From: Chamaecyparis obtusa
Lineage: Eukaryota > Streptophyta > Pinopsida > Cupressales > Cupressaceae
DNA: 64,000 bases
NCBI GenBank assembly: GCA_027943335.1
Contig: BSBK01002161.1
Span: forward strand, 627,001 to 691,000
Direction of reading: 5' to 3'
Below, piece by piece: positions 23,735 to 34,204 of the stretch; position 1 is the first letter of the stretch; each line of letters starts with the position of its first letter. A program made the position numbers and the translations under genes. Below the pieces are notes generated by a model. That model worked only from the letters and a program-made list of their open reading frames with translations. It was not told where the DNA came from and made no database searches.

Positions 23735-25221
23735 TGATGAACTACAACTGATTTGAATATATTATATAACTTGAAGATCTATGATTTAAGATCACTGAGT
23801 TGCTGATTAGATATGTAAGATGATTAAATTAGTAATATGTTGTCATTGATGTCAACTAGTTTTGACAGTACTTATCTTGTAAGTTACTATACCCAAACAT
23901 CTGTAGAAGAAGAAGAAAAGAGATGAAGAACATAATATATCTACATGAGGAAGATGGATATGACAGATAAGGATAAGAAACACATTGGATAACTTATGGA
24001 TGAGTCTATGACCTTATGTTATTGACTTGATTATGTTGCATTCATCTATGATGAAGGATAGAGAAAAATGCATAAGGCAGTGTTGTTGGTTAAAGAACCA
24101 TTTAGTATACACTGAAACAGTGCAGTGTATACTGATCATAGTATAAACTAAGCTTGTGTTCACCGACACATTTCTTTGCTAATCAAGCTGAAGAAAAGAA
24201 CTAAATGACTAGTTTAGCCGATGAAGTTGATGAGTTGTAAAGTACATCAAAATCAGAGATGAAGATAATGTTTGTTACGAAGATCGATGGCTAACATAAT
24301 TTGAAGAAGATCTAATGGATTGAAATAAAATGTGTTATTGACACATCAGCCGAGGAAGGTTTAAGCGGCAAAATAAACAAAGGAGATTAAGCGGCAAAAT
24401 CTGATGGATGGAATTAAAATAGTTTACTTGTCTCTTTAAGAGACTAGGATTTCATGATGAAATCATGCCAAAAGAAGGAGACTATAGAAGATATTGCGTG
24501 AACAAGCTTCATGCATGCCTGATCAGACTAGTTAAGGAGAACTGAACTGCAGAGTACCAAGCATCAGAAAGCTATTACCGAGTGACAATAAGTTACTGAA
24601 TATTGATTGAAACCAAATTAAAATATTGATCAGAGGATTTGAATGAGCTTAACATAGATCTTATAATTTGAAATTGAAGTTGTGTTGTAATTAGATGAAC
24701 TATTGTTACATTTTAACCATTGTAAATAGAGAAATCTCTTAACAGAGTGGACTAGAAAGTCTTGTAATGTCACTCATAGATTGTACATTTGTTATCCTGT
24801 CAACCCCATAGTGAATGCTAGTTAGAAAATAATCGTTGGTCTAAAATCCTCTAACAAGGTCACATCTCACAGTGTTTTTGTAACCTTTAATAGGGTTGGG
24901 TCTTCACCGACCTTACTTCAAAAGAGTGAACAATTTTTGGGTTGCCGGTCCTAGGTGATTTTTCCCTTCACAAGGTTTCCAAGTTAAATCTCTTGTGTTA
25001 TGTGTTGATTGTGATGATTGTTTGTTATCATACTTTACATGTTGCATATTGGATTTGGTCGGTAATCATTATATGTTATTAACTAGTAATCGGTAAAATA
25101 ATAGACAAAATACTATTTTAGTTTACCAAGCTGCAAAATTTTTAGTAAATTATTTTTGGATATACATTTTGTGATTGGGACTATGGATAATTGATTCACC
25201 CCCCTCTCAATTATTCTAGCA
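23735..25221 (+). repeat. Copia 3 3' LTR
   Basis: About 1.49 kb, TGATGAAC to TCTAGCA. Has two ACCGAC cores (24162, 24906) and the C-loop hairpin at 25187-25214. The left end is less certain than the right end. Confidence 0.7.
25187..25214 (+). repeat. LTR-end hairpin, copia 3
   Basis: Arms ATAATTGA (25187-25194) and TCAATTAT (25207-25214), perfect. Relative to copia 1 one arm position changed C to T and its partner G to A, keeping the pair. Confidence 0.82.
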
Positions 25222-25990
25222 AGAGTCACCAAATGAACATGAGAAGGATAATAACTTGATGGTAAGAAGAGAACTATGGAATGAAAGTAAAAAGGAAGAT
25301 TCGGTAAGGAAGAGTTTGTTCAAGACCAGATATAGAGTTTTTGACAAATTTTGGAAGGTAATCATTAGTAGTGGTAGCTTAGAGAATCTGGCATCTGAAG
25401 AGATGGTCACAAAGTTATAGTTGGAAAGGTTGAAACATTCGAAGCCCTATCAAATTTCATGGATCAAAGATGAGCATACACTCCTGGTAAGTGAACAATG
25501 TTATGTGAATTTGAAGATTGGAAAATACTATGATAAGGTGTTATGTGATATCATGCCTATGGATTGTTGTCATATTTTGTTGGGTAGACTATGGCAATAT
25601 GATAGACATGCCATATATGATGGAAGATTGCATAAGTATACTATTGTGGTTGATGGAAAGAGACAAATCTTGTTACCTTTGATGGAAGAACCTATTAGTA
25701 ATGTTTCCAAATTTGTGAAAATTTACTTGATGGAAAGAAGAAAGTTTGTTAAGGATTTAATGAGAAATGATGTATGTTTTCTTGTGATTCCTAACAAACC
25801 GAGTAAGAAAATAAAGGATAATGTCCCTGAGGAGATTAATAGGTTACTCACCAAGTATAGTGAAATCATTTCTAATAATGTACCTAATCTTTTGCCACTA
25901 AAAAGAAGCATTGGTCATTGCATGGATCTAATTCCTGGAGCTAGTTTACCGAATAAGGCACCTCATCAGTTGACACCTACTGAGAAATAG
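25222..25990 (+). pseudogene. Chromovirus 4 protease and protease-RT linker
   Basis: Protease segment KVIISSGSLENLAS, where the mini-element has IVDSGSTDNLVS: the catalytic Asp is replaced by Ser. A TAG at about 25418 stands at a likely Gln. Then EQCYVNLKIGKY and HILLGRLWQYDRHAIYDG. The linker ends with HCMDLIPGASLPNKAPHQLTP, the usual lead into chromovirus RT, and a TAG at 25988. Confidence 0.83.
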
Positions 25991-26690
25991 GAATTGAACC
26001 GATAGATTCAAGAGTTGTTGGAGAAATGTTTGATCAGAGAAATTTTAAGTCCTTGTGAAGTACCTATAGTATTGGCATCTAAGAAGAATGCAGAATGGTG
26101 AATGTGTATTGATTGTAGAGAAATCAACAAGATAACAGTGAAGTATAGGTTTCCTATACCGAGAATGGATGATATAATAGATAGTTTGACTAGAGAAAAG
26201 TATTTTACCAAGATTAATTTGAAAAGTGGGTATCATCAGATCAAAATCAAAGAAGGTGATGAATGGAAGACTACTTTCAAGACAAAAGAAGGTCTGTATG
26301 AGTGGTTGGTTATGACTTTTAGTTTAACTATGCACTGAGCACTTTTATGAGGTTGATGAATGAAGTTTTGAAGAAATTCTTGGGTAAGTTTGTGATTGTA
26401 TATCTTGATGATATTCTGATATTCAGTAAGACTGGAGAAGAACATTTGTTGCATGTTAGAGAAGTTTTGCAGAGATTGAAAGAAGAAAAGTTGCTGATAA
26501 ATCTGAAAAAGTGTTCATTCATGAAAGAGGAGATTGTATATTTCAGATTTGTGATTTTAGCTGATGGTTTGAAAATGGATCCTAAAAAGGTTGAAGCTAT
26601 TTTGAATTGGCCTACACCTATGAATGCTAGTGAGGTAATATCATTTCATGGTTTGGAAATTTTTTACTAAAAGTTCATAAGGAATTTTTG
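25991..26690 (+). pseudogene. Chromovirus 4 reverse transcriptase
   Basis: Clear RT motifs: [54 protein letters not shown] and LINLKKCSF. The YLDD catalytic aspartates are intact. Several stops (26010 region, 26100, 26336) and a frame change near 26340, where MPFGL-like sequence is damaged. Confidence 0.9.
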
Positions 26691-27240
26691 TTCAATTTGT
26701 AATGCTATGACTGAGACTGTAAGAGGAGACAAAAGAGAATTCAAGTGGACACATGGAGCTGATAAATTTTTTGAGACTCTAAAGCAGAAGGTTTCTAAAT
26801 TGCTTGTTTTGGCATTGCCTGATTTCAATAAGGTATTTCAAGTGGAATGTGATGCAAGTGGAAGTACAATTGGAGATGTATTGATTCAAGAAGGTAAACC
26901 TGTTGCTTTCTTTAGTGAAAAGTTGAATGATGAAAAAAGGAAATATTTTGTGTATGATCAAGAATTCTATGCTATTGTTCAAGCACTAAAGAAATGGAGA
27001 CATTATTTGATACTGAGTGAATTTGTGTTGTATACCAATCGTAAGGCTTTACAATATTTGGGTAGTCAGAATAAGTTGAATCAAAGACATGAAATGGGTT
27101 GAGTATTTATAGAGTTATACATTTGTGATAAAGCATAAGCGTGGATTCACTAATTGAGTTGCTAATGCATTTAGTAGAAGAAGATCTTTGATGACTGAGA
27201 TGAAAAATGGAATTCTAGGCTTTGATGACATGAGAGATTC
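26691..27240 (+). pseudogene. Chromovirus 4 RNase H
   Basis: FQVECDASGSTIGDVLIQEGKP with the first Asp, YDQEFYAIVQALKKWRHYL with the Glu, LYTNRKALQYL where the usual TDH/TDN reads TNR. Frame lost after 27102. Confidence 0.88.
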
Positions 27241-28345
27241 TTATGAATTTGATCCTGATTTTTCTGAGCCATGGAGAAAGTGCAAAGCACCTATTCAAGA
27301 TCAATAGAGTACTAAATGGGATGAATATTTTATGCAAGGAGGTATGTTGTTCAAAGGTATTTAGTTGTGTATACCGAGAGGAACTATGAGAAATAATTTG
27401 ATAAAAGAGAAACATAGTGGTGGTTTGGCAGGACATTTTGGTGTCAATAAGACATAGAGTTTGCTTAAGGAAAAATACTTTTGGCCACAGTTGTATAAAC
27501 ATGTTTAGAAATTTTTGAAAAGTTGTGGAATTTGTCAAGTTGCAAAAGGAGTTAGTCAAAATATTGGATTGTATACACCGATTGTTGTACCTGAGAGTCC
27601 TTGGATTGACATTAGTATGGATTTTGTTATTGGCTTACCCAAGATAGTAAGAGGTAATGATTCTATATTTTTTGTTGTGGATAGAGTTTCTAAAATGGAA
27701 CATTTTATACCTTGTAGAAAGTCATCAAATGTAGTACATGTAGCAGATCTTTTCTTTAAGGAAATTTTAAGATTGAATGGATTACCGAGGAGTATTATCT
27801 CTGACCGAGATAGTTAATTTGTTGGATACTTTTTGAAGAATCTTTGGAGAAAGTTGGGTACCGAGTTGAAATATAGTTCTACATTTCACCCACAAATCCA
27901 TGGACAGACATAAGTTGTGAATAGAAGGTTGGGAAATCTTTTGAGATGTTTAGTTGGAGACACACCAGGTAATTGGGATTATGTTTTGGCACAAGTAAAG
28001 TTTGCATACAATAATTTAGTGAATAGGAGTACAGGAAAAAAACCATTTGAGATTGTGAATGGCATAAAATTGAGAGGTATATCTGATTTGAGAGACATTG
28101 ATGATGAAGGAAAGAGAAGTGCTAAAGGAGTAAAATTTTATGAGTACATAAAGACATTGCATGAAGATATCAAGCTAAAACTAGAAAAGAGTAATCATAA
28201 ATACAAAGACAGAGCTGATAGATCAAGAAGACATAAGACTTTTGATCTTGGTGATGAAGTGATGGTTCATTTGAGAAAAGGCAGATTTCATGTTGGAACA
28301 TATGCGAAGCTGAAGATGAAAAATTTTGGACCTGCAAGATGTTGA
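27241..28345 (+). pseudogene. Chromovirus 4 integrase
   Basis: HHCC zinc region (EKHSGGLAGHFGVNKT, then [10 protein letters not shown]), first Asp in [11 protein letters not shown], second Asp in SIISDRDS. The catalytic Glu codon in the GQT-VVNR motif is a TAA (near 27911), so the enzyme cannot be made from this copy. The C-terminal GKKPFEIVNG and LGDEVMVHLRKGRF segments are intact. Confidence 0.9.
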
Positions 28346-28686
28346 GAAAATTTGACAGTGGAAATGCATATGAAGTTGAGTTACCTAATGACATCGATAT
28401 ATCACCTATTTTTAACATTGTTGATTTGTATGAGTTTCATGAGCCTAAAGAAGACATGGAATTACCAATGGAATATCCTAAGAAATAGAATGAAGAAGTT
28501 GAGAAAATTTTGGGGCAAAGAAATGGCATAATTACAAGAGGAAAATAGTATATGGAATATATATAGTAAAGTGGAAGAATAGATCGATTGAAGATAGCTC
28601 ATGTATTTCATAATCTGAGTTGGATGCAGCTTGGATCATAACTACCAAATGATTTGGAGAATCATTTTCAAATAACTCCAGGTGTC
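28346..28686 (+). pseudogene. Chromovirus 4 integrase tail with chromodomain
   Basis: Continues as FDSGNAYEVELP and FNIVDLYEFHEP, then a chromodomain-like segment: EKILGQRNGIITRGK, YMEYI, VKWKNRSIEDSSW. Chromodomains in this position define chromoviruses and are thought to steer insertion to heterochromatin. TAG codons interrupt it. The element LTR starts a few bases later. Confidence 0.75.
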
Positions 28687-29285
28687 TGATGCAGGAGCAT
28701 CTCGGGTCCTTGGCAATCCTGTGTCACCAAAAACATATTTGAGTTTGTTTGTGTTGCTCAGTTCCTACTTTGACCGAGTTCATTTAGTGTTGCTCAATTT
28801 CCTTTTGTCACTGGTGTTGGCTAGTTATCTCTTTGGTGCTCGGTGATGCTTGTTTGGCACTCGGTTGGCTTTTCTTACTGACGGGTTTCTTTTGAGTTTC
28901 TGTTGAGACTAACTTCTGCATTGATTATGGGTATTAGATTTAATGCTAGTATGCATCATTGGGAAGTGTATGGTCTTAGATTGATCATTCCTTCCATTGA
29001 TTATGGATCTGAAGGTGAACTCAGTTTGGTAGCCTCTTGTATAAATGTAGTTGTTTGGTTAGAGTTTAGAGAGTTAGTTTTAAGAAGTTTAGATAGAAGA
29101 TAAAAGATAGAAGATGGAGATTGTTCATAGATCCTCCCATGTTTGAGGAATTTTGTATTTTATTGTAATAACTACCAAAACTAGGAAGGCCTTACAACCT
29201 GGCATGTATGAATTAATTTGAGTTAATATATGAAAGATCATGCATTTTCTCTCTCCCACTGTGTTGTTGTTGCTTCTGCATATCA
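28687..29285 (+). repeat. Chromovirus 4 3' LTR
   Basis: About 0.6 kb from TGATGCAGG to around TGCATATCA. TATA box TATAAAT at 29040-29046. Carries GCTCGGT / ACTCGGT motifs like the mini-element. The right end is approximate. Confidence 0.7.
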
Positions 29286-29819
29286 TTGAGCAAGGTGGTT
29301 CAGGTTAGGTAGTGCCATTTCTTGGCCCCTCCTACCCTCTATTTGCATCATGTTTTCATTATGGAAAAAAATTCATATGAAGCTGTGGAGTCAGCGCATA
29401 ACCTAAAAGATGAGAAATATGACTAAGTATGGAAGACTGGACAGTCAGCAGAGCACCAGAGGAACAAAGCATTAGCACACATGCGTATGACCGATTTATG
29501 GAATGCACCCTTAAAGATAAGCTTCTAAGTATGTAATTGTGCTAAGTCTAAAAGTGCTTGATCATATGAGTTATTATGAAGAAGTTACAGTCAAAAGAAG
29601 TGACACAAACAGTGAGTGGCAGAACAAAACAAAGCATGGAGCTGACTGTTGATAATTTGGTTAGCGCTTATAATATTGTTTTGTAAAGGCTATGTGCCTA
29701 TTTTATTTAGGTTATATACATGTTAATATCATTTTTTGTAAAATTATTGAGCCAATTCATTTGGAAGCATTGTATGTAATAGGTTGAAGGCCGACCTAGT
29801 GAATAGTTTTGTTTGTGCA

Positions 29820-29827
29820 TATAAATA
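29820..29827 (+). promoter_or_regulatory. TATA box of copia 5 LTR
   Basis: TATAAATA with a GCCGAC core 25 bp upstream. Confidence 0.5.
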
Positions 29828-30386
29828 AGACATGCGCCTTTGTATTTGAGTATGAAAAATGATATAGAGTTGATAGCAGTAGAGAAGAAGAATGAAAAGA
29901 AAAGTTAGAATGTTTTAGAGATTTACAAGAGGTTAAAGCATCATCACACCAAAGGAATAGATCAGACAAGAAATGTCACAATAGCAGTTCACCATTTGCA
30001 GATATAGTGTGTATCTATTATCCAGAAGGTTGCAGCCTTCACTCATTTGAGTAGTGAGCTCTTGGAAAGTGCATCCTCACCCCTAACATGGTTAATTTTA
30101 AAAGAATCCTAATAGGTTCTGACCCTTGACCAGGTCAATGTACTAAATACATTGTAAAGTTCAACTCCTAACAGGGTTGTAAGATCTTCTAACATGGATC
30201 ATAAAACACTAGTGCAGTTCTTAGTGGGTGTCAATTTCCACTGGGGTTTTTACCTATTTGGGTTTCCCCATAATCATATTTCAGGTTATGTGTTGTGGTT
30301 GTTTATCTTACTTGCATTGATATTCAATTCAGTACTTAAGCAATAAAGTTAAGATTCAAGATATCAGAAAAAAGTAAAAATATATA

Positions 30387-30417
30387 GAACACTGATTCAC
30401 CCCCCCTCTCAGTGTTC
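30387..30417 (+). repeat. LTR-end hairpin, copia 5
   Basis: Arms GAACACTGA (30387-30395) and TCAGTGTTC (30409-30417), a perfect 9-bp inverted repeat around TTCA, C run, TC. Confidence 0.82.
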
Positions 30418-30429
30418 CCATTCCTAACA

Positions 30430-31438
30430 ATCTTGTCCCACCCAACCTTGTACTTCAACAACATCTATTGTCGACTATCCTTGGTCTCCTGACTATCTTT
30501 GAACCACATCATTTTCCAATTAGCAACACAACATTCTCCCCATCCACATGGGTCCACATAGATGTATCCTTCTGTATTGTCTAGCCTAACATGGGTCCAC
30601 ATAGATGTATCCTTCTGTATTGGCTAACCTAAGCAATCAAACTGGGTCCCTAATTATGTATCCTTCACCATGTTTAGATATAATCTCCCCCCATCAATCA
30701 ACCATCAATCTCTCTCCTTGTCAAAGGATGTCTTTTGGAGTTATCATTTTTACCTTGGATTTTGTCCTTTGGGTCTTGTTAATCTTTTACGGCTTCTCGT
30801 TGTTACTCACCTCAAAGTTGCCACAATCATTTATATCATGGTGTGTTGTGAATGATGATAATCTGAGGCAAGGTATTTTGATATTTTTCTTCTGCCTGTG
30901 AGTTAGTCATGTGTTTGTGGTTTCTCCAGCATTGTTTACACCATGCCTCCTCTGGGTTTTATGTGTGATGTTGGCACAACCCTTTGCCTGCTTACTTTTT
31001 GTGTCAGTCCTATGCAATGTTGGTGATAAGTTCTTATGTTCCTAGTAACCTTGGTATGTCTCTAGCATTGCTAGATCAAACTAGGTTGTGCTCTCAAAAA
31101 TATCCAACGCATGGAGCTCCCCAAATTCCCCCATCCTACATCATATAGATTAATCTTGCATCTTGCATTTGTCATATAGCTTCATCCTGCATCTCACATC
31201 ATATTGCATTCATGCATCTTTGATTTTGGAAGGGCATCTATTTATCCCCCCTTCTTGTCTTCCTTCATCCTTTCCCTCCCCTTCTATGTTCTTTCCGAGA
31301 AAATTCCACAACATTTCCTCTTTGCATATTTTCTCAAGGGGGCACAACCCCTTATCCTCTAAATTCTAGCATTGGGCATCTTATTTTCTCGTCTTTCACA
31401 CCACACCACTTGCAGCATTGCATCAAAGAGGAGAAAAA
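30430..31438 (+). other. Gypsy D 3' untranslated region
   Basis: About 1 kb of pyrimidine-rich noncoding DNA leading to a polypurine tract (31425-31438). It includes a 43-bp tandem duplication. Short open frames here show no family motif. I infer the end of a gypsy internal region from the polypurine tract plus LTR start that follow. Confidence 0.55.
30546..30631 (+). repeat. 43-bp tandem duplication
   Basis: Two near-identical units, 30546-30588 and 30589-30631, starting ACATGGGTCCACATAGATG. Confidence 0.85.
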
Positions 31439-31936
31439 TGTAGACACCTAAAAATACATTGGTAAATAAAAGAATTTTTATTTTCTAAAAACTCCTAATG
31501 ACATCATCATTTGTTAATTAAATATTTATTTAATTCATTAATTTATTATTGTGTCATTAATTCCTCCTATCTTAATTAAAAACATTTAATTAAGGAATCC
31601 CTTCCAAAAATATTTAAATCCAATTTAAACATCATCCCCCAAACTTTATTAATTATTTAATAAATGAACCAAAAATCCTTTAAATAAATGAAATATTTAT
31701 TTAAATCCCTAAAAACCCTAGAATCTTCTAGAGATTCCTAAACCCTTCCAATCTTTCCTAAACTTTCCTAAACCTGTTTAGAAGGTGATTCCTAACTTTC
31801 TTAGCCTAATCTAGTCTTCTTTGACTTTTGGTTAACATCCCTCATTAATGAGCCTTATAGACTCATTAATAGCCTCTTACACACTCATTAAGGCACTTAA
31901 AACCTCATAAATGAGACCCATGTCTTCTCTTCCACT
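31425..31936 (+). mobile_element. Gypsy D polypurine tract and start of 3' LTR
   Basis: AAAGAGGAGAAAAA (31425-31438) directly before TGTAGACACC (31439). The LTR runs to 31936, where gypsy B begins; the flank is CCACT. The rest of this LTR would lie beyond gypsy B, outside the window. No gene inside. Confidence 0.6.
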
Positions 31937-32189
31937 TGTTGGTAGTATTTTCAAAGTTTTGAAAGTTGTACTTTATTTCTTGTTTCTTTGACACGTTTCC
32001 TAGTTCTTGTGCTAATTTTCTTGCAATATTCCTGTTCCAAATGGTAGAATTATCTGTAAAGCTGAGAAACCCTAGGTAATATGTCAAAAATGCTTCTAAA
32101 AATCCAAAAACCCTACAGAAACTTAAGTGAGTTCTATTTTACCGTTACTTTTTCAAATCACTTAAGTAAGCCTAAAGGCATGTGCACTT

Positions 32190-33920
32190 TATGTTTACCG
32201 CTTAGTCGCTCAGTCTCTGAAAGAATTCAGTATATTCCTTTAAGTCTGGTGATTCAGAAAAGACTTTGTCACACAACCTCTTTAAGTCTAGAGAATATTC
32301 CTTTTGTTCATGAGACTTAACAGATGATTTTAGTCGCCAAGTCTCCAAGTGATCTTTGTGAGATCTAGTGACTGTTGCTAGTAAATATTTTGAAGGCAAC
32401 TATAGTCGCTAAGTCTCCATATGAAGAAGGCTTTCAGTCAGGTGATCTCTTAATAAAATGATGAAATGACCAAAGTTTCAGTGATTATGAGATTTCTACT
32501 TAGTCGACAGGTGTCCCAATGAAGGATGACAGTTATGTTCTTTTCAGTCACGAGGTCTCCCATCACTCTGATGGTTAATGTATTTATCCAACAACCCAGT
32601 GATTGTGGTAGTCATGCATCCTCAGAAACCAGGCTGTTATGTTATAAACCTTCTGCAATCTAGCGACATGGTCATCTCCTAGTCTCACAATTTAGTAGTT
32701 AAGTCATAATATTTTCAGCGACTTGACGAAAAATGTAAGTTGGAGAAAAAAACAATGGTTAGTATTATATTTCATAGCCTAACCGAAATTAAGAAAGATA
32801 TCTAGCGACTTGGTGAATAAAGGTTTCATGTAGTCTCTGGGTTTAACCAGGGTAAAGAGAAATATTAAGAGACTATGAGATATCTTTAGTCACATGATCG
32901 CTAGAAGGTGATGGGTTAAAATGAAGGTTTTCAAAGATTAAATCTAAGTCGTTGATATAGTTGTAATCAGACGGTGGTTGCATTGTCTCCCATTTGAGCC
33001 ATGAGTTAAGAAAAGTTGCAGTGACCATGAGAAGTGCTTTGTCACCTAATCTTCGAAGTGAACTAAGGTAAAGAAGATTATTAAGCAACTGGAAAGTAAC
33101 CTTAGTCACGTGATCGCACTATGACTAAGAGATAAGTGTCAACTGAGGTTAAAAATGATAAAAGGATATGAATCCATTTGACAGATTTGATAACGTGTCC
33201 TCTCCTAATTGGTCAAAGAATGAATTAAAGAAATAATAATTTCTCAGTGATTTCAAAAGGAAACTATAGTCACTAAGTCTCTAGAAGCAATAAATTAGAA
33301 ATTTCCTACTTTCAGTTGCCAGATCTCTAGAAAGTTTTAGTCTCCAGGTCTCCAAAAGAAGTCAAAGTTAGAATTAAGATGCAGAGATTAAGCGACCACT
33401 GTTAGATTAAAATCCTATGGTTTCTGTGAAGTCAAAAGAAGAAATGAATATTTGAGTAAATTTCTAGCGATTAAGAGACTTCTCTTTAGTCGCCAAGTCT
33501 TTAGGTGGGTGAAGTCGGGCAATCTCCATAAGAAGTTTGAAAATTCAAGAAGTTTTAGCGATTAGAAGACTCACTGTGTAGTCGCTAAGTCTCCCAATAA
33601 GGAAATCAAGAAATGAGACTTAGGAAGGACTATAGTCACCAGATCTTAGGATAAATTTGATAAATAATGAATGTTGTAGTGAATGCGAGGAAACTATAGT
33701 CGCTGAGTCTCCGAATGAGGAAAGGCTAAAGTAAAAGGACTTAAGTTGGACCATCAAATTAAGATCTAATAGTAGTTGCTGAATCTTGGGAAGAAATCAT
33801 AAAAGGTGAAGTCATCCAGCGACTTAGTGTTTTCCTTTTGGTCGCTTAATCTATGAAGAATATGAAAAAGTGCTAAGCCTTTCAACAACTGTGATTAGAT
33901 GTGTAGTCGCCAGGTCGCCA
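32190..33920 (+). repeat. Degenerate AGTCGCYAAGTCTCC motif array
   Basis: More than twenty variants of a 15-bp motif, spaced tens to about 100 bp apart. Examples near 32331, 32403, 33480, 33585, 33690, 33903. The reverse complement (AGCGACTTGG-like) also occurs, near 32717, 32800, 33818. The 3' LTR (52980-53870) keeps the same series. Confidence 0.7.
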
Positions 33921-34204
33921 AAAAATCAAATTTGATTACCTACCATTATCTCATCTTACGACTAGTGAATTGAAGTTCAGGGCATGTCGAGTAATGGTAG
34001 AAGTGACATACATAGTTTGAAGTCTTGAAAGGGCATTTGTATTCAATTTTCTGAAATAACTACAACTAACTGTCATTTATTCTCAAAATACCAAGCCTTT
34101 TGGAGAGCCAGAGCTAGAAAACTATGAGAATTTGCGATCCTTTTGGTGATTGAGCAATTTTGTGAATTTTAGAATTTTCAAAGGAGTTCACAATTGTAAT
34201 CAAG

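Larger units (their letters stand above)
21343..25221 (+). mobile_element. Copia 3: 3' part of a Ty1/copia element
   Basis: Begins in the integrase C-terminal part (STKSKAYKC, the segment just after the copia 2 LTR), then RT, RNase H, 3' untranslated region and 3' LTR to 25221. Chromovirus 4 protease sequence follows immediately, so copia 3 had inserted into chromovirus 4. Confidence 0.83.
25222..29285 (+). mobile_element. Chromovirus 4: Ty3/gypsy element, 5' part lost
   Basis: Protease remnant, RT, RNase H, integrase with chromodomain, and a 3' LTR. The left end is cut by copia 3. Same lineage as the mini-chromovirus at 16340-20290. Confidence 0.87.
29286..30429 (+). repeat. Copia 5 LTR, isolated
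   Basis: Ends TCCTAACA at 30429 with the typical C-loop hairpin (30387-30417). TATA box TATAAATA at 29820-29827, with GCCGAC at 29790, 30 bp upstream. I could not place its left end, and there is no copia coding sequence next to it. It may be a solo LTR or a fragment. No gene in this stretch. Confidence 0.6.

Noticed and set aside
30605..31369. Possible host gene from several short open frames
   Set aside because: No family motif or codon bias, and it sits between a copia LTR and a polypurine tract. It reads as the 3' untranslated region of gypsy D.
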